Assembly: GCA_030625775.1 (NCBI GenBank)
Contig: DAOUQC010000028.1
Location: 1 to 52,381 of the forward strand
Source: Verrucomicrobiota bacterium
GTDB lineage: Bacteria; Verrucomicrobiota; Verrucomicrobiia; Verrucomicrobiales; DEV007
Direction of reading: 5' to 3'
DNA length: 52,381 nucleotides
The notes below the pieces were generated by a model that worked only from the letters and a program-made list of their open reading frames with translations, had not been told where the DNA came from and did not search any database. Position 1 is the first letter of the stretch. Each line of letters opens with the position of its first letter. A program made the position numbers and the translations under genes. Below are positions 1 to 9,064 of the stretch, in pieces.

Positions 1-76
1 CATCGTTGATGAGCTCGTCGTCGAGGGTGGTGTAATCCCACCATTCGGGGGCGATGTGGCTGAGTTTTCTGGACAT
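1..76 (-). CDS. Glucosamine-6-phosphate isomerase-like protein, N-terminus only
   Basis: The window edge cuts this gene, leaving an ATG at 76 and 25 codons on the minus strand. The visible peptide begins MSRKLSHIAPEWW and continues with DYTTLDDE. I associate this opening with the long glucosamine-6-phosphate isomerase/deaminase (NagB-like) proteins of Planctomycetota and Verrucomicrobiota, which act in amino-sugar catabolism. No catalytic residue lies inside the window, so the call depends on recognising the N-terminus. The product is cytoplasmic if the assignment is right. Confidence 0.5.
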   Translation of the reverse strand, partial: MSRKLSHIAPEWWDYTTLDDELIND

Positions 77-163
77 GGTTTTGCGTTATTATTTAGAGGC
101 TGGAAATTTACGTGGGATCGGAATATTCACAAGCGAAAGCCACGGGTTTTTGTGGGGAGGGGA

Positions 164-232
164 GAACCACGAACCACCGTCGCTAAAGCTATGGCGAGTC
201 AAGATAGACGCTAATGAACGCGAATAAGAAGG
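164..232. repeat. Degenerate short intergenic repeat-like sequence
   Basis: This non-coding stretch contains GAACCACGAACCACC and then AGACGCTAATGAACGCGAAT. I have seen similar phrases repeated between genes in Verrucomicrobiota and Planctomycetota. Only one copy of this type is present here, so the repeat status comes from recognition and not from comparison within the window. No hairpin or ORF is evident. Confidence 0.25.
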
Positions 233-243
233 AAGGCTAGAGT

Positions 244-1611
244 TTAGAACTCAAGAGGCTCAGCTCCGTGAAACTTGTCTTCCGGTACGGAAATCATCCG
301 TTCATCGAAGTTGATGGTAAGTCCATTACCGGGGAGGATTTGCAGAGGCAGGGAGTCGAGGGTATTCTGATCCAGTGTTTTTAAATCCTGTCCTTCAGAT
401 TCAAGCTTTCGCAGAGTGAATGCGAGTTCGTATTGTTTGAGAACGGCTTGTGCACGGAGATAGCCTGTTTCAAACGCTTCAAGACCAGTTAAAAAAAGCT
501 CAATTATTTTCTGGCTCTTCCGGGTGAGGTGATCTGGAATCGAGGGCATCTCAGATGCTGATGAGGTCATTTTTTCGGGATCAGCAAAATCATTCACCAT
601 GGATGAGTAAGTAGCCAATAGGGGCATGATGTCCCTGAGATTATAATCGAGCAATACCTGTTTCCACCAAAGCGCTTTCATACAGAAATGCCACTCTCCT
701 CGCCACATGCGTGATCGTTGTTTCTGATTGTCGTTATTGTATGAAGTAAGTTCAGCCCATGGGGTGAGATCTTCTTTTGCTTCCAAAAGCAGAGGGATGA
801 TTTGTGAGTGGAGTGTATTCTGGACGCCGAGATGAATAGCTGTGGCCAAAGTTGTCATTATTAAATTTGGTGCTTCCACGTCACCAAAATGATTTCCCCA
901 TCCGCGGATAGATTTTAGTGTCAGAAAAGCAGCTTCAAAGTCTCCTCGTTTGGCTTCCATGAGCGCTCTTAACTTGAGATTATCGACGATGTTTTTGGAG
1001 AAACGTAGCGATAACATCATATAGCGGTCAGGCACAATGTTGGCGTTGGATTGTTCCGGTAGCAGGCCAATGACCAGGGCTCGATCTAAAACGCCTTTTT
1101 TACTTAGCAGGTAGGTTTCAACTGCGAGAATTTGTTCATTCGAAATAGCTTCATTCTTTTCTTTGGAAAAAAGCGCATCGGAGATGGCTTTGATGTCTTC
1201 AGGCATATCCAGATACTTCCATTTGTGTTCCAGTGAATCGATTTCCTCGCGCCACTCGATAAACATCAGAAAACCATTCTGATCATCGGGGACACTATTG
1301 TTGTTCACTTCGAGATTAGGGTAAGTCTTAATTGCCTCCGGAATCCACTGGTCAATTTTCTGCTGCAAGCTCTGTATCTCCTCGGATGGCTCATCCGGAT
1401 ATTCATAGATATCGAATTCTACAGCGTATTCTGAGGGGCCGGAGTTGAAGGACCCGCGGCTGAACTCGCATTGGGCGGAGTATTTGAGGTCGTGAATCCA
1501 GCCACGTCCCCATGGTTGGTTCTCCGCAACGATGCCCATCACGATGAGGTATCCCAAAACACAAATCGGGATCAGCCAACGGGGTTGTTTGAGGGTGTCG
1601 ATAAACTTCAT
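244..1611 (-). CDS. Membrane-anchored protein of unknown function
   Basis: This is a 455-residue protein that I do not recognise. One hydrophobic segment at about residues 12-29 (WLIPICVLGYLIVMGIV) follows a short basic start, so it is probably a single-pass anchor or uncleaved signal with the rest outside the cytoplasm. The remainder is rich in Glu, Leu and Trp, looks mostly helical and has no cysteine motif or catalytic signature I can name. It starts with ATG at 1611. The upstream gap of about 290 bases separates it from a divergent gene, so it probably has its own promoter. It may be lineage-restricted. Confidence 0.75.
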   Translation of the reverse strand: MKFIDTLKQPRWLIPICVLGYLIVMGIVAENQPWGRGWIHDLKYSAQCEFSRGSFNSGPSEYAVEFDIYEYPDEPSEEIQSLQQKIDQWIPEAIKTYPNLEVNNNSVPDDQNGFLMFIEWREEIDSLEHKWKYLDMPEDIKAISDALFSKEKNEAISNEQILAVETYLLSKKGVLDRALVIGLLPEQSNANIVPDRYMMLSLRFSKNIVDNLKLRALMEAKRGDFEAAFLTLKSIRGWGNHFGDVEAPNLIMTTLATAIHLGVQNTLHSQIIPLLLEAKEDLTPWAELTSYNNDNQKQRSRMWRGEWHFCMKALWWKQVLLDYNLRDIMPLLATYSSMVNDFADPEKMTSSASEMPSIPDHLTRKSQKIIELFLTGLEAFETGYLRAQAVLKQYELAFTLRKLESEGQDLKTLDQNTLDSLPLQILPGNGLTINFDERMISVPEDKFHGAEPLEF

Positions 1612-1904
1612 TGATGCGGGCTATGGATGACAAGAATTTTAAGATAGCTAATATTTTATGACTTACTCATTACAAAAAACGACCTAGATTATAACGCTTA
1701 TAGTGCTTAAATATTGAGCACGCTGAACCTATGAAGATACCCGTTATCACAGGATTTATCCGATGCCGCTGCAGGCGGTATTGAATTTGATCATGCTTTA
1801 CTGATGTGGGATATTTTGCATGAATGACATTTACAAGCTGAGATGATTGTAAAAAATTGAACCATGTAGGAATTGAAGGGCATGAAGTTTAAAAAAAGAG
1901 GAGC
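1612..1904. other. Divergent intergenic region, no gene
   Basis: AT-rich spacer between two divergent genes. A weak plus-strand sigma-70-like pair, TTGATC at 1787-1792 and GATATT at 1810-1815 with a 17-base spacer, could drive the downstream exported amidohydrolase. The -10 match is poor. A purine-rich AGAGGAG sits immediately before the ATG at 1905, closer than usual for a ribosome binding site. I see no RNA gene or terminator. Confidence 0.3.
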
Positions 1905-2819
1905 ATGAAATACTTGAGTGAGATTTATCGCTTGGTGATTTCACTGAGTTTTGTCTTTGTTGCATCGGGTCCAGTTTGTGCGAGTGATAGTGTGTCCGTA
2001 GCCGGGCAGAGTCTTTTCAGTAAAGACAAACACATTGAATACATTGTTGGGAGTTCTTCGGTGATCATCTCGGCGCCACATGGAGGTCGGTTGGTGCCTG
2101 CGAGTATCCCTGACCGTAAGAATGGAGTTCTGCTGGCCGATGGGGGAACCGATCGGCTCGCTCGGGATATCGCACAGGCATTCCATCGGCAGACAGGCAA
2201 ATACCCGCATGTCATTATCTGCCACCTCAAACGCTTGAAGGTGGATTGTAATCGGGAGATCAAAGAAGCGGCGCAAGGAAGTGTCGAAGCAGAGCGGGCT
2301 TGGACTGAGTTTCACCAATACATTGAACAGGCTAGGCGGGCAGTGATCGAGAAGCATGGGGGAGGTCTTTACATCGATTTGCATGGTCACGGGCATCCTG
2401 AAATCCGGTTGGAGCTGGGCTACTTGTTAAGCAATCTGGAACTGAAAGGTGAGGATGGAAAAGTGGAAGAGCTGCGGGGCAAATCGAGCATTCGCAAGCT
2501 TGCAGATGACAGCAAAGCTTCTTTCGCCGAATTACTCCGTGGCGATTCGAGTTTCGGTGCGTTAATGAAAGAGCGTGGTTTTCCCGCTGTGCCAAGTCCG
2601 GAATTTCCGCATGCCGGTGAGGAAAAGTATTTTAACGGGGGATACAACACCCGGCGTTATGGGTCACGGGATGGCGGAAAAATAAGTGGTTTTCAAGTGG
2701 AGTGTCCCGGCAAAGGGGTTCGTAATTCCAAGAAAAACCGTCGAATTTTTGCCAAGGCTTTTGCCGATGCTGTGACAGTGTATTTGAAAATCCACGCAGC
2801 GGTAGGAGTGGGGAAATAG
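1905..2819 (+). CDS. Exported N-formylglutamate amidohydrolase-like hydrolase
   Basis: The 304-residue product begins with a cleavable-looking signal peptide: basic start, hydrophobic core to about residue 22, and VCAS near the cleavage site. The mature part resembles the N-formylglutamate amidohydrolase (FGase, PF05013) family. Its early SAPHGGRLVP motif and central DLHGHGHPEIRLELG motif supply likely metal-binding histidines and an aspartate, and CNREI occurs between them. Classical family members hydrolyse N-formyl-L-glutamate in the cytoplasm as part of histidine degradation. This one is exported and stands alone, so its substrate is more likely an external amide or peptide. It converges on the ATPase gene downstream with only 22 bases between them. 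Confidence 0.7.
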   Translation: MKYLSEIYRLVISLSFVFVASGPVCASDSVSVAGQSLFSKDKHIEYIVGSSSVIISAPHGGRLVPASIPDRKNGVLLADGGTDRLARDIAQAFHRQTGKYPHVIICHLKRLKVDCNREIKEAAQGSVEAERAWTEFHQYIEQARRAVIEKHGGGLYIDLHGHGHPEIRLELGYLLSNLELKGEDGKVEELRGKSSIRKLADDSKASFAELLRGDSSFGALMKERGFPAVPSPEFPHAGEEKYFNGGYNTRRYGSRDGGKISGFQVECPGKGVRNSKKNRRIFAKAFADAVTVYLKIHAAVGVGK

Positions 2820-2841
2820 TATCATTAGCAATTCACTCTAT

Positions 2842-3612
2842 TTATCGTTTCAAGTTCAGGAGATAGTTGTCTTCCTCGGTGAGAAGGTGGTGCAGCATTC
2901 GTTCCGGGCAATCGAGAAATGATTTTGTGATTTGATAGTGCTCGGTGTCCTTGTATTCAACTTGCTCGATTTTATGATCACTCAGTTGATAAATCGTGGC
3001 ATTGGGGTAGGCCATGATAATAGGAGAGTGCGTAGCAATCAGCATTTGTGAGCGGTGGTAAATGAGCCGATGCATAATGGTAAGCATCGCCAATTGTCTT
3101 TGCGGCGAGAGGGCGGCTTCAGGTTCATCAAAAATATAGAAACCACCTCCGAGTAGGCGGTAGTTGATCAGTGAGAAGAACGATTCGCCGTGTGATTGTT
3201 CGTGAAGCCCGTCGCCTCCGTATGCATCGGTCAAGGGAGGGGCTGAGTAGGAAGGATCATCGAGCCGCTCCAGTTCAGAGGCGACATTATAAAAACTTTC
3301 AGCTCTGAGGAAATAGCCGTCAGTGGGTTTTTCGGGTGTTCTTGGAACGACTAACTTGCTGTATAATTCTGAGTGGGATTCCCGTGTTGAGAAGTTGAAG
3401 TTTTTACTGCCTCCTTCAGGATTGAATCCCAGACGCACGGCGACAGCTTCAATGAGAGTGGATTTCCCTGCCCCATTTTCACCAATGATAAACGTGACGT
3501 TTTCGTCGAGGGTTATTTCATCAAGATTACGGATCGCAGGGATGGAGAAGGGGTATTGATTGAAATCTTCAACCTCGTCCCGCTTGAGCCGGATGCTGGT
3601 GTAGTAGCGCAT
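2842..3612 (-). CDS. AAA/ABC-type ATPase of the COG3910 kind
   Basis: This is a 256-residue soluble ATPase. Walker A is GENGAGKST (about residues 44-52), a signature-like region contains HGES, Walker B is FYIFDEPEAALS, and the switch histidine lies in IATHSP. The order and short length match the predicted ATPases of COG3910, which are related to RecF/SMC-type ABC ATPases but lack the long coiled coil. The cellular role of this group is not established. It lies 31 bases downstream of the PQQ-propeller gene on the same strand, so it could be co-transcribed. Confidence 0.8.
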   Translation of the reverse strand: MRYYTSIRLKRDEVEDFNQYPFSIPAIRNLDEITLDENVTFIIGENGAGKSTLIEAVAVRLGFNPEGGSKNFNFSTRESHSELYSKLVVPRTPEKPTDGYFLRAESFYNVASELERLDDPSYSAPPLTDAYGGDGLHEQSHGESFFSLINYRLLGGGFYIFDEPEAALSPQRQLAMLTIMHRLIYHRSQMLIATHSPIIMAYPNATIYQLSDHKIEQVEYKDTEHYQITKSFLDCPERMLHHLLTEEDNYLLNLKR

Positions 3613-3643
3613 TCGTGGGTGAATTGATGAAAATCAGATGCCG

Positions 3644-6640
3644 TCACTCCTGCGAAAAACACAACAGCTCTCCATTCTCCAGTGTGAGGTAAATATTGCC
3701 ATCGTGATCAATCGCACTTCCTCCTTTGACGGGCACAGCGGGAAGTTTTTCGAACCAGATGTCCTTGCCGTCTTTCACATTGGTTAGAGCCATAAAGGCT
3801 TTTTCTGGTTTTTTATCAGGATGCCCAGTCGAGAGCAGTTGATCGCCGGAAACGATGAAGCTGGTGAAACGTCGTTGCTCCTGGTCCTCCCACAGGTATT
3901 CGGGTTTAGCGGCTTTGCCGCGTCGACGCAGCCATTCGCCGGCTTTGTCTCTCATTGGGCGTATGGCTCCTTCAGGCAGGGCCTTCTGCAAGGCGAGATT
4001 GGCAAAAGAGCTGCCTTCGTAAGCGGCATTGTGACAAAGAAATGTACCGTCATCGTAATCGTGTTCGAGGGAGACGTATTTGCCGTAGTCTGGATAATAG
4101 GGATAGAAGGCGGTGCGGAACTGGGATGTGACCTGGACTTTGGGTGTATTTAAGCAGGCAAGGTTTTTCAAGTTGTAACGGGCGGTTTCATAGACGCCAC
4201 CGCCGAGGAATTGTAGTTCACCGTCGACGATTTTTAAATTGCCCTGCATGCTGATTCCGTTATCAACCTCGCTGGAAAGTTCGCCGGAGCTTGTATTGCT
4301 GGCTTTGAGTTTTCCTGTTGTTGTGTCCAGGGCAATCACGTAAGTGCCATCGTAATGGGTGATGCCCCCTGCGGCATAGAGGGTATTATTTTTGTCATCG
4401 ACCACCACTCCACCTGAGATTGGCCAGGAGGAGATGAGTTTGTTGAAAACTGGTATGAACTGGTCTTTCAAACCGATGCGGAAGGTCCAGAGTAATCGTC
4501 CGGTTTTGGCTTCGTAGGCATAAACGCGTCCGTCGGCAGATCCAACAAAGAGGCGGTCATTACTGATCGCAGGCGGATAATAAACTGGTCCGGCGGTGTA
4601 GTTTTTCCACACGGGTTTGCCGTCTTTAGCTGTCGCATGAATGATCCCGGAGCGGTCGGCAGTGAAGATCAGTCCACCTGCGGTGACCGGTGCCGTGGGC
4701 AGGTCGCCATTACTGATTTTTGTTTTCCATTTGAGCTTTACCTTATCTGGCATTTTGACAGCGGTGGTATTAGTCCGTTGTTTGTCACTGCGATACGCGG
4801 GCCAGTCGTTTGTCTGTGCATTGAGGGCTTCGACTGCTGATGGCTCACTGTGAATGGTGAGTGCGTTCTGATACATGGCTGCGGCATCGGGGGCTCCCGC
4901 AGTAGTGAGAGTGTCCGGGCCGAGAGTGATATTTCCGTAGAGGGATAACTGGCAGCCACACATCCACGGACCCCAGTAAAGGTGACCGTTGGAGACGAGA
5001 ACTCCGTCCTGACAAGCCGGACGCATCGGGGCAATGTGCTGGGCGGTGTCGGTGTCGGTGAACAGTCGAACAGTGCCGCCACTGGCACGATAAAAAATAC
5101 TGTCAACACTCCCGGTAGCACGGGTGCAGGCGCGACGAGAGGTTAATTCCTTGAGAATCTTACCAGTGGCATAGTCGAGTTTCACTCCGGAGGAAGCTTT
5201 TTGCGATCCGGCTGCGTAAATGGCATCCTCACGCAGCACAAGTTGCAGGTTTCCTGCAGGGTAGTTCCAAGCCAGCTTGCCATCCCTGGTGGATGCGACG
5301 GTCATTTTTTCACGTTGCGGGCCAGCAAAAAACAGGTAATCAGCATTGCATTTAATGTAGTTGCTGGTCGAATATCCGGTGACGTAATGTTGAGCCTTTG
5401 CATTCGGGCCGATGGAAGCCAGTAGGTCGGCGTCAGAATTTTTCCAAGCTGGCTTGCCTGTGGCGATGTCGATGGCCATGAGGAATTTTTCCGGGCTGTA
5501 TAGATAGATCTGTTTGTCATTCATACACACCGCTCTAGCGTCCAGGAAATCCTGGTCACGGAAGTTCCATTTGATTTTTCCGCTTTTGATATCGATCGCC
5601 ACCAGGGTACGGCCGAATCCGAAGGAGGTGCGGGGATCAGCGTAATCGTGACCCTTCCACATGCCCCAGGGCCAGTGGCCGAGACCACGACGGGTGGCTT
5701 TTTGAGTATCGACCTGCACTTCCTTATTGCCGACCAGCGCATAGAGGGTGCCGTTTTTCATGCCCATCCATTTCCATGTCGGGCCGTCGGTGAGATCTTT
5801 GGGGATAGTGATTTCCCTGCGGATTTCACCTGTCTTGCCGTCGATGATTTTGCAGGATTCGTGATCGCCCATGTAGAGGGCTTCGTCGGTAGTGATCATT
5901 GTATTGCGGTGAATCATGAAACCTTTGGGTAGCGGTTTTTTCCACAGGATGGTGCCGTTGTAGGCGTTCATGCAAAGCAGAGTGTTCAGCATGAGGTTCT
6001 GGTTTTTTTTGTGAGCGATGTGACCCATCGCTTTGTATATCCGCCCACCCCCGATCACCGTTTGTTGGGGCATCGGGCTGAACTTGGGAGCGGCGATAAA
6101 CTGTGTGCGGAATTTACCGCGTGCCAACTGGTCGTTAGACTGGGGATTGTTGTCCGGACTGTGATAGGGATGATTCCAGTCTTCGCTCCCTTCAGGCACA
6201 AGTTTGGTGAGTTTTCGGCCAGCAATAAATGCGCTGGCCTTGGGGCGTAGAGCCCGCAGGAGTTCTACGTCCGAAATGTAGGTAATGCCATCGGCGACTA
6301 GAATGGCGTCAGCAATATTGTTGGTGAGGTGGATAGAAGAAAGCTGGCCTTGATCTACGAAAAGACGTTTCCCCAGCAGGCCTGCGGTCTCTGCTTTTTC
6401 ACGAACCTCACGAACTTGTTTGGCATCGTCTGATTGAAAATAGATCTGCAATTTGCTGGATTTTGCGAGGTCGACAGGAAAAGAGCTGTCGCTGTCCTTA
6501 TCTAAGCCAATAACGCAGACAATGCCGTGTTGTTGGTCGATTTGCTTGAGTGTCTCATCGACGGAAGGTGCCGCTATGGTGGTCGTTAAGGTGAAAAATG
6601 CAATAGCCAGGATTGCACGCCAGGTATGAAGGGGAGGCAT
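3644..6640 (-). CDS. Large exported PQQ-like beta-propeller protein
   Basis: This 998-residue protein has a Sec-type signal peptide (hydrophobic run AILAIAFFTLTTTIAA, then AAPS). It carries many WD-like PQQ-propeller blades of the form 'x-x-G-K-x-x-W', such as YNGTILWKKPL, KSGKIKWNF, ATGKPAWKN, KDGKPVWKN and KTGRLLWTF. A first propeller spans about residues 190-560. A second begins near residue 640 at DWPAYRSDKQRTNT. Such two-propeller proteins are common in Planctomycetota and Verrucomicrobiota and probably work in the periplasm or cell envelope. I see no evidence that it binds PQQ or is a dehydrogenase. The ATG at 6640 is preceded on the same strand by the pilT-like gene, 45 bases away. Confidence 0.85.
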   Translation of the reverse strand: MPPLHTWRAILAIAFFTLTTTIAAPSVDETLKQIDQQHGIVCVIGLDKDSDSSFPVDLAKSSKLQIYFQSDDAKQVREVREKAETAGLLGKRLFVDQGQLSSIHLTNNIADAILVADGITYISDVELLRALRPKASAFIAGRKLTKLVPEGSEDWNHPYHSPDNNPQSNDQLARGKFRTQFIAAPKFSPMPQQTVIGGGRIYKAMGHIAHKKNQNLMLNTLLCMNAYNGTILWKKPLPKGFMIHRNTMITTDEALYMGDHESCKIIDGKTGEIRREITIPKDLTDGPTWKWMGMKNGTLYALVGNKEVQVDTQKATRRGLGHWPWGMWKGHDYADPRTSFGFGRTLVAIDIKSGKIKWNFRDQDFLDARAVCMNDKQIYLYSPEKFLMAIDIATGKPAWKNSDADLLASIGPNAKAQHYVTGYSTSNYIKCNADYLFFAGPQREKMTVASTRDGKLAWNYPAGNLQLVLREDAIYAAGSQKASSGVKLDYATGKILKELTSRRACTRATGSVDSIFYRASGGTVRLFTDTDTAQHIAPMRPACQDGVLVSNGHLYWGPWMCGCQLSLYGNITLGPDTLTTAGAPDAAAMYQNALTIHSEPSAVEALNAQTNDWPAYRSDKQRTNTTAVKMPDKVKLKWKTKISNGDLPTAPVTAGGLIFTADRSGIIHATAKDGKPVWKNYTAGPVYYPPAISNDRLFVGSADGRVYAYEAKTGRLLWTFRIGLKDQFIPVFNKLISSWPISGGVVVDDKNNTLYAAGGITHYDGTYVIALDTTTGKLKASNTSSGELSSEVDNGISMQGNLKIVDGELQFLGGGVYETARYNLKNLACLNTPKVQVTSQFRTAFYPYYPDYGKYVSLEHDYDDGTFLCHNAAYEGSSFANLALQKALPEGAIRPMRDKAGEWLRRRGKAAKPEYLWEDQEQRRFTSFIVSGDQLLSTGHPDKKPEKAFMALTNVKDGKDIWFEKLPAVPVKGGSAIDHDGNIYLTLENGELLCFSQE

Positions 6641-6685
6641 AGGGGGTGGGTGTTAGGGTTAGGAGGTGAGGGCTTAGTGAAAAGC

Positions 6686-7852
6686 TTATACTCCCAGATG
6701 TTTTTTTGCCAGTTTGGCGCGTTTGCGGTCACTGTTGCCGATTTCGTTGATGAGTGTTTGGATGCGTTGCTGGTCTCGGGCATTGGCGAGGGCTTCTTCA
6801 TCCGAGATGAGGTTTTGCAGCAGCAGCTCAATCAGGCTGTCATCGATCGAACGCATGCCGTCAGCTTGCCCAATTTCCATGAGGCCGATAATTTGCTCGA
6901 AGCGTCGTTGGCGCAGGCAGGCTCGAATTCCATGATTCATGATCATGACCTCAGATACGAGAACACGTCCCTGACCATCTTTCCGGGGGATCAGGCGCTG
7001 CGATACGACTGCCTGTAAGGCATTGGCTAATTGGGCTACAATCTGATCCTGTTGATCAGCGGGAAAAGCATCGATGATTCGATCCAGAGATTTTGGAGCA
7101 TCCATGGTATGTAGCGTGCTCAAGACCAGATGTCCGGTTTCGGATGCAGTGATGGCGGTGGAGATCGTTTCGAGGTCGCGCATTTCACTGACTAGAATAA
7201 CATCGGGGTCCTGTCTCAGGGAATGGCGTAGTGCGGCTGAAAAACTGTGGGTGTCCTTGCCGATTTCACGTTGCTTGACGATCGACATGCTGTGTTGGAA
7301 GACGTATTCAATCGGGTCCTCGATGGAAATGATGACGCCGGATCGTTGCTCGCTAATACGTTTCACCATGGAAGCAAGGGTAGTGCTTTTGCCCGAACCT
7401 GTGATGCCTGTTACCAGAATGAGGCCCTCCCGCAGCCGACAGAGATTTTCTACGATGGGGGAATGTCCCAGATTCTGAAGGTCGGGGATGGCATCCGGTA
7501 TATGGCGGAATGCGGCTTCGAGAAAGTGGCGGTTGTAGTGAGCATTGCCTCTGAAACGCCCCAGGCCTTCAATTGAAATAGCGAAGTCGAGCTCCCAGTC
7601 CTCTTCAAGGCGGGCCCGCTGCTGGTCATTGATGACGCTGAGAATCAGCTGCCTGCAGTGCTCGGTGGCTAAGGGGAAAGCTTCAAGAGGTTGTAAGGTT
7701 CCGTTGACACGAGCCATGGGCGGGGCGTTCACCGAGAGATGAAGATCAGATCCTCCGCGGCGGACGGTTTCACTCAAATACTCGACGAGGTCTTTGACTT
7801 GGGGGGGCTCACCCGGGGAGGCAGGCTCAGACGTTTTGTTGAATATGGACAT
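6686..7852 (-). CDS. pilT: PilT-family type IV pilus retraction ATPase
   Basis: This 388-residue hexameric ATPase should power pilus retraction at the inner-membrane base. A PilT N-terminal domain (SDLHLSVNAPPMARVNG) is followed by Walker A GITGSGKST, the Asp box IEDPIEYVF, the Walker B region DPDVILVSEMRD and the His box HLVLSTLHT. Two details are unusual. Walker B has Ser where PilT normally has Gly (GEMRD). The C-terminal retraction motif, usually AIRNLIRE, reads GIRACLRQ. It starts with ATG at 7852 and lies 72 bases downstream of a second PilT-like gene, so the two probably form a motor pair like PilT/PilU. Confidence 0.88.
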   Translation of the reverse strand: MSIFNKTSEPASPGEPPQVKDLVEYLSETVRRGGSDLHLSVNAPPMARVNGTLQPLEAFPLATEHCRQLILSVINDQQRARLEEDWELDFAISIEGLGRFRGNAHYNRHFLEAAFRHIPDAIPDLQNLGHSPIVENLCRLREGLILVTGITGSGKSTTLASMVKRISEQRSGVIISIEDPIEYVFQHSMSIVKQREIGKDTHSFSAALRHSLRQDPDVILVSEMRDLETISTAITASETGHLVLSTLHTMDAPKSLDRIIDAFPADQQDQIVAQLANALQAVVSQRLIPRKDGQGRVLVSEVMIMNHGIRACLRQRRFEQIIGLMEIGQADGMRSIDDSLIELLLQNLISDEEALANARDQQRIQTLINEIGNSDRKRAKLAKKHLGV

Positions 7853-7924
7853 GGGATCAGGATTCAGGAGGTAGGATAGGCTGTTTTATTCTGGATTCTG
7901 AATACGGTTCTGCTGAGTCCTGGT

Positions 7925-8998
7925 TTAAGTAATTCGTGCAGAGATGCCACGCAGAGCGCGGGCAAAATCATCAGGGTTGTCACAGGCTTTGGTAGCGGTG
8001 TTTTCATCGATATTTCCTGCACGGAATTCTGCGAGGATAGATTGCAGAAAGGATTGATTACCTGCGTTGTCCTCCCGTGTGATAAGATCCGCAATTTTTT
8101 GATGAGCGCCTTCGCGGATCCAATTGGGAGCCGCACCTTGAATCTGAATGTGTTCGGCGACCGGGGTGAGTGTACCAGCTGTACCCGGCAGAAGCCGTTG
8201 GGCCATAACGCCGGTCAATTGCTTGGAAAGAATGAGCAGTGCACTTTCCCGGTTCTCGGGAGGGAAAAGATTGGTGAGTCTTTCGAAGGCGTCTGAGATG
8301 TTGTAGCAGTGTAGGGTGGAAAAAACCAAATGCCCGGTTTCGGCTGCTTGGAGAGCCGTTATAGCGGTTTCAGTATCACGGATTTCTCCGACAAAAATGA
8401 CGTGAGGACTTTGACGCAGAGCGCTGCGAAGACCTTGTGCAAAAGAGCCTGTATCACTGCCCACTTCACGTTGGGTGAATATTGATTTTTTTGACTGGAA
8501 AAGGAATTCGATAGGATCCTCGATAGTCACGATGTGGGCTTGTCGATGTTGGTTGACCCATTCCAGGCAGGCTGCCACGGTGGTTGATTTGCCGCAGCCT
8601 GTCGGGCCTGTAAGCAGTACCAGGCCGGCTGATCGGGAAGACCAGTCTTCTAATACAAGGGTGGGCAGGCGGAGTTGCTCAAAAGTGGGGATGTGGATTT
8701 CGATCGGACGCAGTACGGCTGCCAATTTTCCAAGTTGTCTATTCAGGTTAACTCGAAAGCGTCTTCCGTTGCTTGCAATATAGGCACTGTCCCGATCGGT
8801 CGTTGTATTTGGGTCGGCTCCGCAGTGAATCCAAAATGTTTCCAAATCTAAATGTGACAGCAGTGTGTCATCAATAGCGGATACAGCATTTTGAGCCCTG
8901 TAGTGTGGGAGGGAGTCTTCACTGAGGTAAAGATCAGTGGTGGCATTGGATCCAGTGATGGCGCAGCAAAGCTGATCTATTCGGTGAGGGTGTTCCAC
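7925..8998 (-). CDS. Second PilT/PilU-like secretion ATPase
   Basis: A 357-residue paralogue of the neighbouring PilT. It has Walker A TGPTGCGKST, Asp box IEDPIEFLF, Walker B SPHVIFVGEIRD and His box HLVFSTLHC. The C-terminal segment APNWIREGAHQKI is nearer to the classical AIRNLIRE motif than in the adjacent paralogue. The N-terminal domain is shorter and more divergent than in canonical PilT. The start used here is a GTG at 8998 with no clear Shine-Dalgarno sequence, so the exact N-terminus is uncertain. By analogy with PilT/PilU it may be an accessory retraction motor. Both lie downstream of a Ser/Thr kinase gene on the same strand. Confidence 0.82.
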   Translation of the reverse strand: MEHPHRIDQLCCAITGSNATTDLYLSEDSLPHYRAQNAVSAIDDTLLSHLDLETFWIHCGADPNTTTDRDSAYIASNGRRFRVNLNRQLGKLAAVLRPIEIHIPTFEQLRLPTLVLEDWSSRSAGLVLLTGPTGCGKSTTVAACLEWVNQHRQAHIVTIEDPIEFLFQSKKSIFTQREVGSDTGSFAQGLRSALRQSPHVIFVGEIRDTETAITALQAAETGHLVFSTLHCYNISDAFERLTNLFPPENRESALLILSKQLTGVMAQRLLPGTAGTLTPVAEHIQIQGAAPNWIREGAHQKIADLITREDNAGNQSFLQSILAEFRAGNIDENTATKACDNPDDFARALRGISARIT

Positions 8999-9064
8999 GA
9001 TGGTGCTGTTGTTGGGCTTAAGTCTATACGGTAGGTGGCTTGCTATTGTCTGGTAGGATGAGCT

